45,829 nucleotides of DNA from Acidobacteriota bacterium. Lineage in GTDB: Bacteria; Acidobacteriota; Vicinamibacteria; Vicinamibacterales; CAVVIG01. The stretch spans positions 1 through 45,829 of the forward strand of contig JAFDVO010000024.1 in assembly GCA_018268955.1 (NCBI GenBank). The letters run 5' to 3'. Positions within the stretch are counted from its first letter, which is position 1; each line of letters opens with the position of its first letter. The position numbers and the translations under genes were made by a program. Under the pieces are notes generated by a model. The model worked only from the letters and a program-made list of their open reading frames with translations. It was not told the DNA's origin and did no database searches. Below, in pieces: positions 1 through 8,429 of this stretch.

Positions 1-120
1 TTACGACCTCTTCGGTACCTCTCCATTGCGCAGAACGCGCGGGTCGTGAAGACCACCGATTGTAGCAGCACCACCCACGCTCGCGCTACCTCCGTCACGT
101 TCTCCGCTGGCAGAGCATCC
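1..120. other. window edge, no recognised gene
   Basis: A minus-strand frame stays open to a stop at the extreme left edge, but most of that frame runs through the octad repeat next to it. The last 40 or so codons match nothing I recognise. It could be the start of a small gene or plain intergenic DNA. Confidence 0.3.
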
Positions 121-213
121 CTGCATTGCTGCGTTCGAGGGGTTTCCGCGTTCTGCGTTCGTGCGTTTCTGCGTTCGTGCGTTTCTGCATTTGTGCATTC
201 GTGCATTTTCTGC
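121..213 (-). repeat. octad tandem repeat (RAAYGCAS family)
   Basis: Read on the minus strand this is a run of 8-nt units of the form AAATGCAC, GAATGCAC, AAACGCAG and GAACGCAG. It is the same family as the large array at 22.2-22.8 kb but on the opposite strand. It lies just beyond the stop codon of the membrane protein gene, so it would form the 3' end of that operon transcript. Confidence 0.85.
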
Positions 214-221
214 CGTGTCCG

Positions 222-1073
222 TCAGACCCCCACCGCCTCCCCCACTCCCCGCCTCGCCACCCTCGCCTGCACCAGCAGGAACGACATCGTCGTCACCACC
301 CCGGCGAGCATGACGAAGATCTCGATGCCGAGCCCACGCGAGCCTCGGGCCGAGAACAGCAGCGCGACGACGAGGGGCGCGATGAACTGGTTCAGGAACA
401 ACAGCGCGAACACAACCCGGTTCGACCGGCTTGCGGAGAGAAACGGCCACAGGAACAGCCGCGGGTTCGAGACGACGGCCGCCACCGCGTAGAGCCCGAG
501 GAACACCATCTCGAGCGGCGAGATCCCGACCCGCGGGTCGGCGTGGATGCTCAGATAGGTTGGATTCCCAAGCAGATACCCGAGCAGGCTGAGCCCGCCC
601 GGGACGAGCGCGAGGTGAATGAGGAGGTCGTCCATGATGAACGCCGACTCCGGCGTCTCACGCAGCTCGATCACCAGGTCGTACGCGCAGAAGAGGACGA
701 GCCCGATCGACGTCATCACCGACGTCGGCACCAGCCCCGGGAAGCTCGCCCAGAGCGACGCGGGCGTCATCGCGAGCATGACGATGGAGGAGGCGTTGCC
801 GCCGAGGACGAGCCCGGTCATCGCCAGGCTGAGCACCATCGGCCACGTTTCGAAGTGGAGCCGCGCCTGCCGTGTCACGACCATCACGAGGAGCGAGAGC
901 GCCGTGAAGGGCGACATCACGGGCGATGTGGCCGAGTAGAGGATCGGCATGCCCGCGATCCAGGCAAGGATCACGATGAGGCTGCCGGCGCCGAGCAGCG
1001 CGTCGATGACGGTCGTCACCCGCAGCCGCGTGCGCTCGAGCGGAACGAAGTCGAAGAACTCACCGGAGCTCAT
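222..1073 (-). CDS. polytopic membrane protein, last gene of hydrolase-protease operon
   Basis: Predicted 283-residue inner-membrane protein with about eight hydrophobic segments and no recognisable cytoplasmic output domain. Start chosen at the ATG at 1073 (MSSGEFFDF), which follows a strong GAGGGAG ribosome site; longer frames run back into the upstream gene. It begins 17 nt after the stop of the protease gene and is very likely co-transcribed. The layout of hydrophobic segments recalls the sensor halves of membrane signalling proteins, but I cannot assign a family. In this operon it could be a membrane sensor, a target of the protease or a membrane-damaging effector; these are inferences. 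Confidence 0.8.
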   Translation of the reverse strand: MSSGEFFDFVPLERTRLRVTTVIDALLGAGSLIVILAWIAGMPILYSATSPVMSPFTALSLLVMVVTRQARLHFETWPMVLSLAMTGLVLGGNASSIVMLAMTPASLWASFPGLVPTSVMTSIGLVLFCAYDLVIELRETPESAFIMDDLLIHLALVPGGLSLLGYLLGNPTYLSIHADPRVGISPLEMVFLGLYAVAAVVSNPRLFLWPFLSASRSNRVVFALLFLNQFIAPLVVALLFSARGSRGLGIEIFVMLAGVVTTMSFLLVQARVARRGVGEAVGV

Positions 1074-1090
1074 TGTGCCCTCCCTCTGGT

Positions 1091-2731
1091 CTACTGCGCC
1101 GCCTGCTGCACCGCCTTCACCGACATCCCTTCGTTCGCCTCGTACGTGCCGCTGCCATGCAGCCGCGGCGTCTGCGACGACCCGCTGTGATGCACCGCAA
1201 TCACCTGCCACTCGCTGTTGAACACCGGGCTCCCGGAACTCCCCGGCTCGGTGGGCGTGCGGTAGTGCACCCGCCGCTCCTCATCGTCGATGTCGAGCAG
1301 CACGCTGTCGTGCAGCGAGATCTGGAGCCCGCTCCCCTTCGGATGGCCGATCACGTAGGCCCGCGTGCGCGCGTTGATCGACGGCAACGCATCGGTCGCG
1401 GGAAGCGTGCAGCAGTTCTCGACGAGGCCGTCGAGCCGCACCACGGTCACGTCGACGCCGCCGGCGTTCGTCTCCGATGCCGGCGCTGACGTGAAGAGCA
1501 GCTCCTTCACTGGATAGAACTTCGGCGTCGTCGCTCCCGCCGACTCCACCTCGAACGTCGCCCGCGCCTTCGCCACTTTGATGGCGTTGTCCACTGTGTC
1601 GCTGATCACGTGCGCGTTCGTGACCAGCACCGGCCCATCACCCCACGCCGCCTTGAATGTGGACCCCTTCACGACGAAGCCGGTCCCAAGCCGCTCCCCC
1701 ACCTCGTTCGTAATGCACGCAATGCCGGAGCAGCACCCGAGCATCGTCCGCACGTTGTCGAGCGAGAAGCCGAACGCGCGCGAGAAGTTCTTCTCGAGGT
1801 CCTCACGCTCGTGTCCCTCAGCGGTGAGCGCGCTCTGCCAGTCCGATGGTGACCCCACCCACATCGACTGCTCGCGCATCTGGAACCGCGACACGATGCC
1901 AGCCAGCCGGTCCGCACACGTGCGCTCGGTGCCGACGATGTGGCCTTGCCAGACTTCGCGGAGCTGGCGCGAGTAGCTGTTCACCTCGAACGCTTTCGCG
2001 AGCGGATGCAGCAGCAGGCGATAGAGCCAGAACTCCGCGGCGTCGCAGTCGCCAAGCGCGAGGCTCGCTTCGGACGCCGTCGCCGCCAGCCAGCAGTCGT
2101 CCGGATTCGCCGCCCACTGCCCGGTGACCTGCGCGAGGATGTCGCGCGCCATGCGCCGGTAGTCGATCGGCTTCGCGCGCGGCACGCCCTCGCGTTCTTC
2201 ACGAGCCAGCAGTGCGACGGCGTTGATGCCGTGCCAGTACGGCCGTCCTGAGTCCTCATAGACCTTCAGGTACCGGTCGGTCGCCTGCTGCAGCAGGTCC
2301 AGGTCACCGGTTTCGACGAAGCGCTGCTTCGCGAGCCGACCGAGCAGCCCCTCGAACTCCAGCCGCTCCTTTGCCGCCTGCGCGCCAGCCCCCGGTGCGC
2401 TGACCTTCGGCAGACCATCCACGAGCACGCGTTCCGCTGCGTCGAACGCGGAGAGATCGATCAGCGCCTGCGCGAGCAGCTTGTCGACCGTCGGGTCGAA
2501 GCCGTACAGGTCGTGCCACGCGCCCGCAAGCAGCCGCGTGTGCTGGAACTGCCGCTCGCGCTTCAGCGCGTTGGCCGAGGCGCGCACCTGCGCCACCTGC
2601 ACGGCCGGGTCGCGCCGCGCGATCGCATCCGCGATCCACGTGACCGCCTCGCCCACCTCCCACGGCTGTGCGGGAGGCAGGCTGCCGCCGAGCAGCGCAC
2701 GCGCCAGCTGCTCGATCTGCTGCGACGTCAC
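1091..2731 (-). CDS. TPR/TRAFs-binding-like domain fused to trypsin-like serine protease
   Basis: 546 residues. Roughly residues 1-270 are helical and TPR-like; the segments GLLGRLAKQRF and YWHGINAVALL resemble the bacterial DUF4071 / MAP3K TRAFs-binding-like family. The C-terminal part, from about residue 340, is a chymotrypsin-fold protease with a complete triad: His374 (TNAHVISD), Asp427 (GGVDVTVVRLD) and Ser499 (PGSSGSPVF). There is no signal peptide, so it is probably cytoplasmic. The GTG start overlaps the TGA of the hydrolase gene (GTGA), showing translational coupling. A TPR-type sensor joined to a trypsin-like domain is a pattern of bacterial conflict and programmed-death-like systems, where the protease is thought to process partners. 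The function here is inferred; family assignment of the N-terminus is moderately sure, the protease domain is sure. Confidence 0.85.
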   Translation of the reverse strand: MTSQQIEQLARALLGGSLPPAQPWEVGEAVTWIADAIARRDPAVQVAQVRASANALKRERQFQHTRLLAGAWHDLYGFDPTVDKLLAQALIDLSAFDAAERVLVDGLPKVSAPGAGAQAAKERLEFEGLLGRLAKQRFVETGDLDLLQQATDRYLKVYEDSGRPYWHGINAVALLAREEREGVPRAKPIDYRRMARDILAQVTGQWAANPDDCWLAATASEASLALGDCDAAEFWLYRLLLHPLAKAFEVNSYSRQLREVWQGHIVGTERTCADRLAGIVSRFQMREQSMWVGSPSDWQSALTAEGHEREDLEKNFSRAFGFSLDNVRTMLGCCSGIACITNEVGERLGTGFVVKGSTFKAAWGDGPVLVTNAHVISDTVDNAIKVAKARATFEVESAGATTPKFYPVKELLFTSAPASETNAGGVDVTVVRLDGLVENCCTLPATDALPSINARTRAYVIGHPKGSGLQISLHDSVLLDIDDEERRVHYRTPTEPGSSGSPVFNSEWQVIAVHHSGSSQTPRLHGSGTYEANEGMSVKAVQQAAQ

Positions 2732-3741
2732 TTGCCGATCCCCAGCACTGCACCGAGCTGTGCCCGCAACTGCGTGCCGGAGAAGTAGTGCGTGATCGTG
2801 TGGCGCCAGCTCCCCCAGTTCGATTCCTTGATGTCGACGACCGTTCGTCCACTGACCGGCGTGTAGTCGTTCGCCAGCTGAGGGTCCGCGCCGCAGACCG
2901 GGTCGAGCGGGTCGTAAACGTTGATCCAGCGGTCCAGCGTCTTCGCCGGGAAGTCCACTGCCTTCGCATCGACCGCTCGCAGTTCATCCTGCACTTCCTG
3001 GATGCCGAGCGGCGAGCCGAGCGTGATCAGCGTGTCGACGTGCGTGCACGTCGGGCAGTTCCTCAGCACGTCATACGCCACCATCGTCCCCATGCTGTGC
3101 GAGACGATCACGACCTTGTCGGCCACCTTGCGGATCTCGGCGAGGTCCTTCAGGAGACGCGCGCGGAGCTCGTCGCGCACCTGGAAGCGGGCGCCATCGG
3201 GGCGGACGTACTCCTTGTTGAAGAGGAAGTAGAACGCCTCCATCGCGGCCTTCTTGATGATGGCCTGCTTCACCGATGCGGGCAGCCAGCTCGCGATTTC
3301 GAGTTCGGCCGAGCCGCCCGGGCCAATGGGGGTGCCCCCCTTCACCTCAGGCTCAATCGCCAGCGTGGGAACCGCCGCGACGTCCAGCTTTGCCTCCATG
3401 CTCTCCAGGAACGCCTTTTCACGCGGCGTGGTCGGCGTCGGCGGCACGAGCTCGGATTCGATCCGCTTCAGCCCCTGCTCGTCCGCGACCTTCGTCTCGG
3501 CAATCTCGTAGTAGGAGGCGAACTCGGTCTCGTAGTCGGTGCCGTAGAACACGTCCGCGTAGTAGTTGAAGCGGTACGGCACCCCTCGGACCTCGAGGTT
3601 CACGCCGGGGTTCGGCGCGGCAAAGCAGTCTGGCCGCGGGTTGTCCCTGCCGAGGCCATCGAGCCAGATCTCTTCGAGCTTCTCCGGCGAGGGCTTCTTC
3701 GCCAGACCATGGATGAACACGACACCAACCGGCTTCGACAT
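2728..3741 (-). CDS. alpha/beta hydrolase (lipase/esterase-like), first gene of operon
   Basis: 337 residues. The N-terminus carries the oxyanion-side motif VVFIHG and the nucleophile elbow is VSHSMG with Ser216. There is no signal peptide, so it should be cytoplasmic. The ATG at 3741 is preferred over a GTG one codon earlier because AAGGA lies 6 nt upstream. Its stop overlaps the start of the TPR-protease gene. Substrate cannot be deduced; lipase/esterase chemistry is the family expectation. Placed first in a three-gene operon with a sensor-protease and a membrane protein, it may be the catalytic effector (membrane lipid hydrolysis) or a regulated enzyme; this is inference. Confidence 0.85.
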   Translation of the reverse strand: MSKPVGVVFIHGLAKKPSPEKLEEIWLDGLGRDNPRPDCFAAPNPGVNLEVRGVPYRFNYYADVFYGTDYETEFASYYEIAETKVADEQGLKRIESELVPPTPTTPREKAFLESMEAKLDVAAVPTLAIEPEVKGGTPIGPGGSAELEIASWLPASVKQAIIKKAAMEAFYFLFNKEYVRPDGARFQVRDELRARLLKDLAEIRKVADKVVIVSHSMGTMVAYDVLRNCPTCTHVDTLITLGSPLGIQEVQDELRAVDAKAVDFPAKTLDRWINVYDPLDPVCGADPQLANDYTPVSGRTVVDIKESNWGSWRHTITHYFSGTQLRAQLGAVLGIGK

Positions 3742-3814
3742 CACACGTCCTTTCGCGGGCCTTCACGGTATATGGCGGGATGAGCTGGGTGTCAATGGGG
3801 AGGACTGGGGACGC

Positions 3815-3878
3815 AGGTTGGAGGCTGGAGGTTGGAGGTTGAGGGTTGGAGGTTGGAGGTTGGAGGCTGGAGGTTGGG
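3815..3878 (+). repeat. heptad repeat (GGAGGTT)n
   Basis: About nine consecutive 7-nt units (GGAGGTT and near variants) in the space between the divergent hydrolase operon and histidine kinase. The open frame upstream of the kinase start runs through this repeat, which is why the longer kinase start was rejected. Confidence 0.9.
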
Positions 3879-3945
3879 GTCAGGTCCCGAGTTCCGAGCC
3901 CGAACCGCTGCAGTTCCGGATGAGCTCGTCCGAGAATCTCGTTAC

Positions 3946-5388
3946 ATGTATTCAGGCGAGCAGACGCTGGCAGACGTGCCAGCGCAGAGCCTTGGCAGTC
4001 GGGCCCTGAGCGTCACGGTGCCGGGGTTGCGGCTGGCGGGTTTCCTGCTGCTCACCGTGCTCATCGCGGGGCGGGCCGCCCGCGACGGGTCGGCGGAGAC
4101 CGGCGCCTCGGTTGTCTGGTTTGGGACCGTGGCCCTCGCCTACTCTGCCGGCGGCTGGGCCATCCTCTGGCGCGTGCGCCAGACCACGCTGCTGAAGGCG
4201 CTCGCTGCGCGCCTGGCCGAACTCGACATCGTGCTGTGGGCGTGGGCCCTCGTGCTGACCGGCGGGGGCGACAGCGTGCTCTTCCCGCTCATGACGCTCC
4301 GGGCCGCCGATCACGTGACGTTCGGCACACGCCGCGTGCTCGTCCTCGGGCACCTGTCGACCGCCGCATTCTTCGTCGTCCTCCTGACCACGCGCGGCGG
4401 CCCAGCGGCGCTCACGTCCAACGACTGGGGACGCCTTGGCATCGTCTACGGCATCAACGTGTACCTCTCGTGGGCGGCGGCCGCCGTGGACCGGCTGAAT
4501 GCGAGGCTGCGGCAGACGCGTGATTCACTTCGCGAGGCGAAGGTCGCGGCGGAACAATCGAGCATCGCGAAGTCGGCGTTCCTGGCCGCGATGTCGCACG
4601 AACTGCGCACGCCGCTCAACGCCATCATCGGCTATGCCGAACTGCTCGAGGAGGAATTCCCGGAAGCGCAGGCACGCGAGGACCTCGGGCGCATCCGGAT
4701 CGCCGGCCGTCACCTGCTCACGATGGTGAACGACGTGCTCGATGTGGCGAAGATCGACGCCGGCAAGATGGAGATCGATCCGACCGACTTCGACCTCTCG
4801 GCAACGGCCCACGAGATGGCACGGCTGATCACCCCGCTGGCAGACGGCCGTCGGCTCGAGGTCCGCGTGGACACACCGGGCGCCGTCTGGATCAGGGCCG
4901 ATCAGGCGCGAGTCCGCCAGGTGCTGCTGAACCTGCTGTCGAACGCCTGCAAGTTCACGGAACGCGGCTCGATCCACGTGGCCGTCGCGCCGGTGCACCC
5001 AGACGATCGCGAGGCCGTGCTCTCCGTCGCGGATACGGGAATCGGCATGCGTCCCGAACAGCTCACCCGCATCTTCGACGAGTTCGTGCAGGTCGACGAT
5101 TCCACCACGCGGAGAAACGGAGGCACCGGCCTCGGGCTCGCACTCACGCGTCGATTCTGCGCGCTCATGAACGGCTCCGTGTCTGTTGAGAGCGAGTTCG
5201 GGAAGGGCTCGACCTTCACGGTTCGGCTGCCGCTCAGTGGAGGCCGGGAGGGCGGGGAGGGGCAGGTGGGGCAGGTGGGGCAGGTGGGGCTGGTGGGGCA
5301 GGTGGGGCTGGTGGGGCTGGTGGGGCTGAGCGGCGCAACGCAGGAATGCAGCAGCGCAGACATGCAGGCCGCGTCAATCAACCGCTGA
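3946..5388 (+). CDS. membrane histidine kinase
   Basis: 480 residues from the ATG at 3946; the longer frame would translate the upstream heptad repeat. The N-terminal ~190 residues contain several transmembrane segments (about five or six) without a known sensor domain, followed by a short coiled coil. The HisKA box has phospho-accepting His218 in [10 protein letters not shown]. The HATPase domain shows the N box ([11 protein letters not shown]), G1 (DTGIGM), F box (FDEF) and G2 (GGTGLGLAL), so it is catalytically complete. No response regulator is adjacent, so it is an orphan. The last 45 or so residues are a low-complexity GQV/GLV tail encoded by a 9-nt tandem repeat followed by chance sequence, so the natural end has probably been extended by repeat DNA. 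Confidence 0.92.
   Translation: MYSGEQTLADVPAQSLGSRALSVTVPGLRLAGFLLLTVLIAGRAARDGSAETGASVVWFGTVALAYSAGGWAILWRVRQTTLLKALAARLAELDIVLWAWALVLTGGGDSVLFPLMTLRAADHVTFGTRRVLVLGHLSTAAFFVVLLTTRGGPAALTSNDWGRLGIVYGINVYLSWAAAAVDRLNARLRQTRDSLREAKVAAEQSSIAKSAFLAAMSHELRTPLNAIIGYAELLEEEFPEAQAREDLGRIRIAGRHLLTMVNDVLDVAKIDAGKMEIDPTDFDLSATAHEMARLITPLADGRRLEVRVDTPGAVWIRADQARVRQVLLNLLSNACKFTERGSIHVAVAPVHPDDREAVLSVADTGIGMRPEQLTRIFDEFVQVDDSTTRRNGGTGLGLALTRRFCALMNGSVSVESEFGKGSTFTVRLPLSGGREGGEGQVGQVGQVGLVGQVGLVGLVGLSGATQECSSADMQAASINR
5262..5328 (+). repeat. 9-nt tandem repeat inside the kinase 3' end
   Basis: Seven to eight units of GGGGCAGGT or GGGGCTGGT. Because the period is a multiple of three, the frame stays open and encodes repeated Gly-Gln-Val or Gly-Leu-Val. 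Confidence 0.9.
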
Positions 5389-5404
5389 CCGCCAGGCGCG
5401 TCCG

Positions 5405-5444
5405 GCAACTCACCACCTCACCAACTCACCAATTCACCAATTCC
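5405..5444 (+). repeat. octad repeat (CACCAATT family)
   Basis: Five units such as CACCACCT, CACCAACT and CACCAATT, placed between the convergent ends of the kinase gene and the next minus-strand gene. The same family is at 28.54 kb and, inverted, at 37.86 kb. Confidence 0.85.
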
Positions 5445-5456
5445 CACGACTCCCCT

Positions 5457-6671
5457 TCACTTGTCCATCAATCCCCGTATTGCATCCCAGTCGATCGACT
5501 CCATCAGCGTGCGATTCGTCACGCAGCCTCCGGGCGACTGCTCGGCCAGCGCCTCCGGCGTGAGGCACCGTGCGAACCTCGTCACGACCAGCACCTGCGC
5601 TGACGTACGCGGCAGCCGGCGATCGAAGTAGTCCCAGTTCGTCTTCACAAGTGGCCGGCAGCCGGCGGGCGCGGTCCCCGCAATCGGCCTGAACTTCTCG
5701 GCGAGCGTTCGACCCGATTCTGCGTAGCAGCCTTGCTGGCTTCGCTGCTCGGGCGAGAGCGACGCGAGCACCGCCTCGGCCTCCTTCAGGTCCCGCTCCG
5801 CCTCGGCAACGCCGCGTTCCTCCGGACCTCCCGGCGCGAGCCGCGCGCGCCTCGCCTTCTCGATCTCGACGTCGGACTTCTCCATGTTGGCGAGGAACTC
5901 GGCGCCGTTTGGGATGGACGCCGCGGCGGCCTGCCAGTCGGCCCGGCGCGCAGCCCGCTTCGCAGGCGTCTGCCATTCGACGAACTCCGCCTGCTCCTTC
6001 GCGTACACCGCGCGCGCGTGCTCGTACGCCTCGCGGCGGCCAGTGATCACCGGCTGCAGGGCATCAGCGGTCGAGAATGGGACCCAGAGCGGCTTCGCGT
6101 TCTTCTTCAGCACGAACACGTCGTCGAGCCGTGGGAGACCCGCAAACGGCTCGCCGACGATCGGTTCGACGAAGGCCCGCACGTCCTGCCCGCTCCATTC
6201 CGTCGGCATCGGCGCCCGGAAGACGGACCTGTCGATCTCGTTGATGGCGAAACCGAGGGTTGCCGTCTCACCGCCCTTCATGTCCTCGTTCATCAACCGT
6301 CCGTTGCGCATGAACTCGATGAGCGGAAACGCCGCGAAGCTCAGGGATCCGGCCAGCGGCACGTCCTTCCCGGCAGGTTCGCCCGGGCCGGCCGGTCCGT
6401 AGCCATCGAGGTTGCCCCAGAGGGACGCCGCGAACCCGACCGGCTGCGCGACCGCAGGGGACTGCCGCACGACGGCACCGAACGCCTGTAGACGCGCCTG
6501 CCATGCCTGCACCTCCGCGGCCGACGCACCCCGTGCTTGCCGCGCGGAGGCGATCGCGATGAACTCCCACGGGCGCCAGGGCCCGTTCTCCGTGGGGCGG
6601 CGGCGGACCTGCGCCGCAACCGGGATACCGAGGACCAGACACAGTGTCGTCACGAGGAGCCGAGCGCGCAT
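5457..6671 (-). CDS. secreted protein of unknown function
   Basis: 404 residues with a clear signal peptide (MRARLLVTTLCLVLGIPVAAQ). I recognise no domain. A charged, helix-rich stretch at about residues 215-305 is likely coiled coil. Four cysteines lie in the last third (in SQQGCYAES, PAGCRPL, FARCLTP and GGCVTNR), enough for two periplasmic disulfides. It is convergent with the kinase and divergent from the NHL gene, so it is probably transcribed alone. Confidence 0.75.
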   Translation of the reverse strand: MRARLLVTTLCLVLGIPVAAQVRRRPTENGPWRPWEFIAIASARQARGASAAEVQAWQARLQAFGAVVRQSPAVAQPVGFAASLWGNLDGYGPAGPGEPAGKDVPLAGSLSFAAFPLIEFMRNGRLMNEDMKGGETATLGFAINEIDRSVFRAPMPTEWSGQDVRAFVEPIVGEPFAGLPRLDDVFVLKKNAKPLWVPFSTADALQPVITGRREAYEHARAVYAKEQAEFVEWQTPAKRAARRADWQAAAASIPNGAEFLANMEKSDVEIEKARRARLAPGGPEERGVAEAERDLKEAEAVLASLSPEQRSQQGCYAESGRTLAEKFRPIAGTAPAGCRPLVKTNWDYFDRRLPRTSAQVLVVTRFARCLTPEALAEQSPGGCVTNRTLMESIDWDAIRGLMDK

Positions 6672-6740
6672 GCCTCATTGTGCGACAGGACCATGGGCTC
6701 GCCGCCACACACGTGACAGGGACGAGGCTCGAGGACGGAA

Positions 6741-6788
6741 GGCGGAGGTTGGAGGTTGGAGGTTAGAGGTTGGAGGTTGGAGGTTTGG
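6741..6788 (+). repeat. heptad repeat (GGAGGTT)n
   Basis: Seven units of GGAGGTT with one TAGAGGTT variant, in the divergent space between 5457-6671 and the NHL gene. Same family and strand as 3815-3878; inverted copies (AACCTCC) are at 37.9 kb. Confidence 0.9.
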
Positions 6789-6891
6789 GGGGTGGGAGGC
6801 ACACGTTAAATGCTTGCGGCGCGGCAGCAGGTCCGCTTTACTTAGCGCACCAGAGGACCGGCGCATCGTCGGCCTGGCAAGTGAGGAGCCT

Positions 6892-8064
6892 ATGTTCACG
6901 TCACGAATCGCGCGGTTCGCGCTCGGTGCGGGCGCCGCGTTGCTCACGGCGGTTGCCGTCAACGGCGTGCCCGGTGCGCAGGCACAGGGACAGGGCCGTG
7001 GCACCAGCGTCGCGCCGAATCCCGTCACCGGGCAGGGCTATCCGAATCCGAACCCGGTCGTCACGAAGAACTGGGGCCAGCTGCCCGCCGGGCGGAAGTG
7101 GGGCACGACCGCCGGCGTCGACATCGACCCGACCGACGGCAACGTCGTCGCCTACGAGCGCTGTGGCGCAGGCGCATCAGGCGGCGCGGGCGGTGGTCCG
7201 GTGGACTGCGACACCAACCAGGTCGACCCGGTCTTCAAGTTCGACCGGAAGACCGGCGCCGTCCTCGCCAACTTCGGCAAGGGCGTGATGGTGACGCCGC
7301 ACGGCATCTCCGTCGACCGGCAGGGCAACGTCTGGGTGGCGGACTTCTCCGGCAACAAGGCCGGCACGAAGGGGCACCAGGTCCACAAGTTCTCGCCGAA
7401 GGGCGAGAAGCTCCTGAGCCTCGGCACTGCCGGAAAGCCGGGCAACGCTGACGGCCAGTTCAACCAGCCGAACGACGTGGTCGTTGGGCCCGACGGCAGC
7501 ATCTACGTGGCCGACGGCCACGACGCGCAGGGGATGACGACGAACCAGCAGATTGCGGAGGGGCTGAAGAACGGCGCGACCAGCCGCATCAGCAAGTTCT
7601 CGCCCGACGGCAAGTTCATCAAGTCGTGGGGGAAGATCGGCACGAAGCACGGCGAGTTCCGCACGCCGCACGCGCTCGTGTTCGACTCGCGCGGTCGCCT
7701 GTGGGTGGCGGACCGCGGCAATCACCGCATCGAGATCTTCGACCAGGACGGCAAGTACCTCGAGTCGCGCTACACGTTCAGCCGACCGAGCGGCCTGTTC
7801 ATCAAGGGCGAGACGGTCTACGTCATCGATTCCGAGTCCGGCCCCCTCAACCACCCGAACTGGCGCAACGGCGTCCGCATCGGCCCCGTCAACGAAGATC
7901 GCGTCGTCCAGTTCATCCCGCCGTTCGAACGCGAGGATCGCAACGATCAGGGCGTCGCCGGCGAAGGGGTCGCCGTCACGGACGATGGGACGGTGTTTGC
8001 TGCGGAAGGCCCGAACTCGTTCGTTCAGGCGGGCGGGGCGTTTACCAGGTACTCCGCACGATAA
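6892..8064 (+). CDS. exported NHL-repeat beta-propeller protein
   Basis: 390 residues. Start at the ATG at 6892 (MFTSRIARFAL) after GAGGAG; a signal peptide ends near VPGAQAQ. NHL-type blades recur with patterns such as GISVDRQGNVWVAD, PNDVVVGPDGSIYVAD and ALVFDSRGRLWVADRGNHRI. Such proteins resemble the peptidyl-alpha-hydroxyglycine lyase-like or 6-bladed propeller family; they can bind ligands or hydrolyse, but no catalytic site is evident here. It lies 5' of the quinoprotein gene on the same strand, though 365 nt of repeats separate them. Confidence 0.85.
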   Translation: MFTSRIARFALGAGAALLTAVAVNGVPGAQAQGQGRGTSVAPNPVTGQGYPNPNPVVTKNWGQLPAGRKWGTTAGVDIDPTDGNVVAYERCGAGASGGAGGGPVDCDTNQVDPVFKFDRKTGAVLANFGKGVMVTPHGISVDRQGNVWVADFSGNKAGTKGHQVHKFSPKGEKLLSLGTAGKPGNADGQFNQPNDVVVGPDGSIYVADGHDAQGMTTNQQIAEGLKNGATSRISKFSPDGKFIKSWGKIGTKHGEFRTPHALVFDSRGRLWVADRGNHRIEIFDQDGKYLESRYTFSRPSGLFIKGETVYVIDSESGPLNHPNWRNGVRIGPVNEDRVVQFIPPFEREDRNDQGVAGEGVAVTDDGTVFAAEGPNSFVQAGGAFTRYSAR

Positions 8065-8084
8065 GAACCGAGCGCGGAGTGCCG

Positions 8085-8232
8085 GCTCTCGGCTATGGGC
8101 TCTGGGCTGCAGGCGGGTCGGCTCTGGGCGCTGGGCCATAGGCGCTGGGCCTCAGGCTCTGGGCGTCCATGGGCGGGCCATAGGCTCTGGGCCATCGGCC
8201 TTGGGCGACAGGCGCTGGGCGCTTGGCTTCGC
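8085..8232 (+). repeat. heptad repeat (GGGCTCT family)
   Basis: About 20 degenerate 7-nt units (GGGCTCT, AGGCTCT, TGGGCGC, TAGGCGC) follow the NHL stop codon. This is the commonest intergenic family of the window. The gap to the next gene (8065-8429) holds only this array, a short patch resembling the CACGGAGGA nonads, and the AGCGATT array. Confidence 0.85.
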
Positions 8233-8317
8233 GCGGGAGACACGCACAACACGGAGCACACGGGACAACCGTGACCTCCGTGTTGATGCGTTTCAAGCAG
8301 CCATTGGCAACTGCGTT

Positions 8318-8419
8318 CACCAACTTGCGTTCAGCGTTTACCGTTCAGCAATTTGCGTTTAGCAATTAGCGATTAGCGATTTGCGTTTAGCGATTAGCGA
8401 TTTGCGATTAGCAATTCAG
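8318..8419 (+). repeat. heptad repeat (AGCGATT family)
   Basis: About 14 units of AGCGATT, TGCGTTT or AGCAATT ending 10 nt before the ATG of the quinoprotein gene. It would form most of that gene's 5' leader and lowers local GC. Confidence 0.9.
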
Positions 8420-8429
8420 TGAGGTTCTC

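Noticed and set aside
3832..3945. Longer start of the histidine kinase
   Set aside because: It would translate the GGAGGTT heptad repeat ([10 protein letters not shown]), which is unlikely to be real coding sequence.
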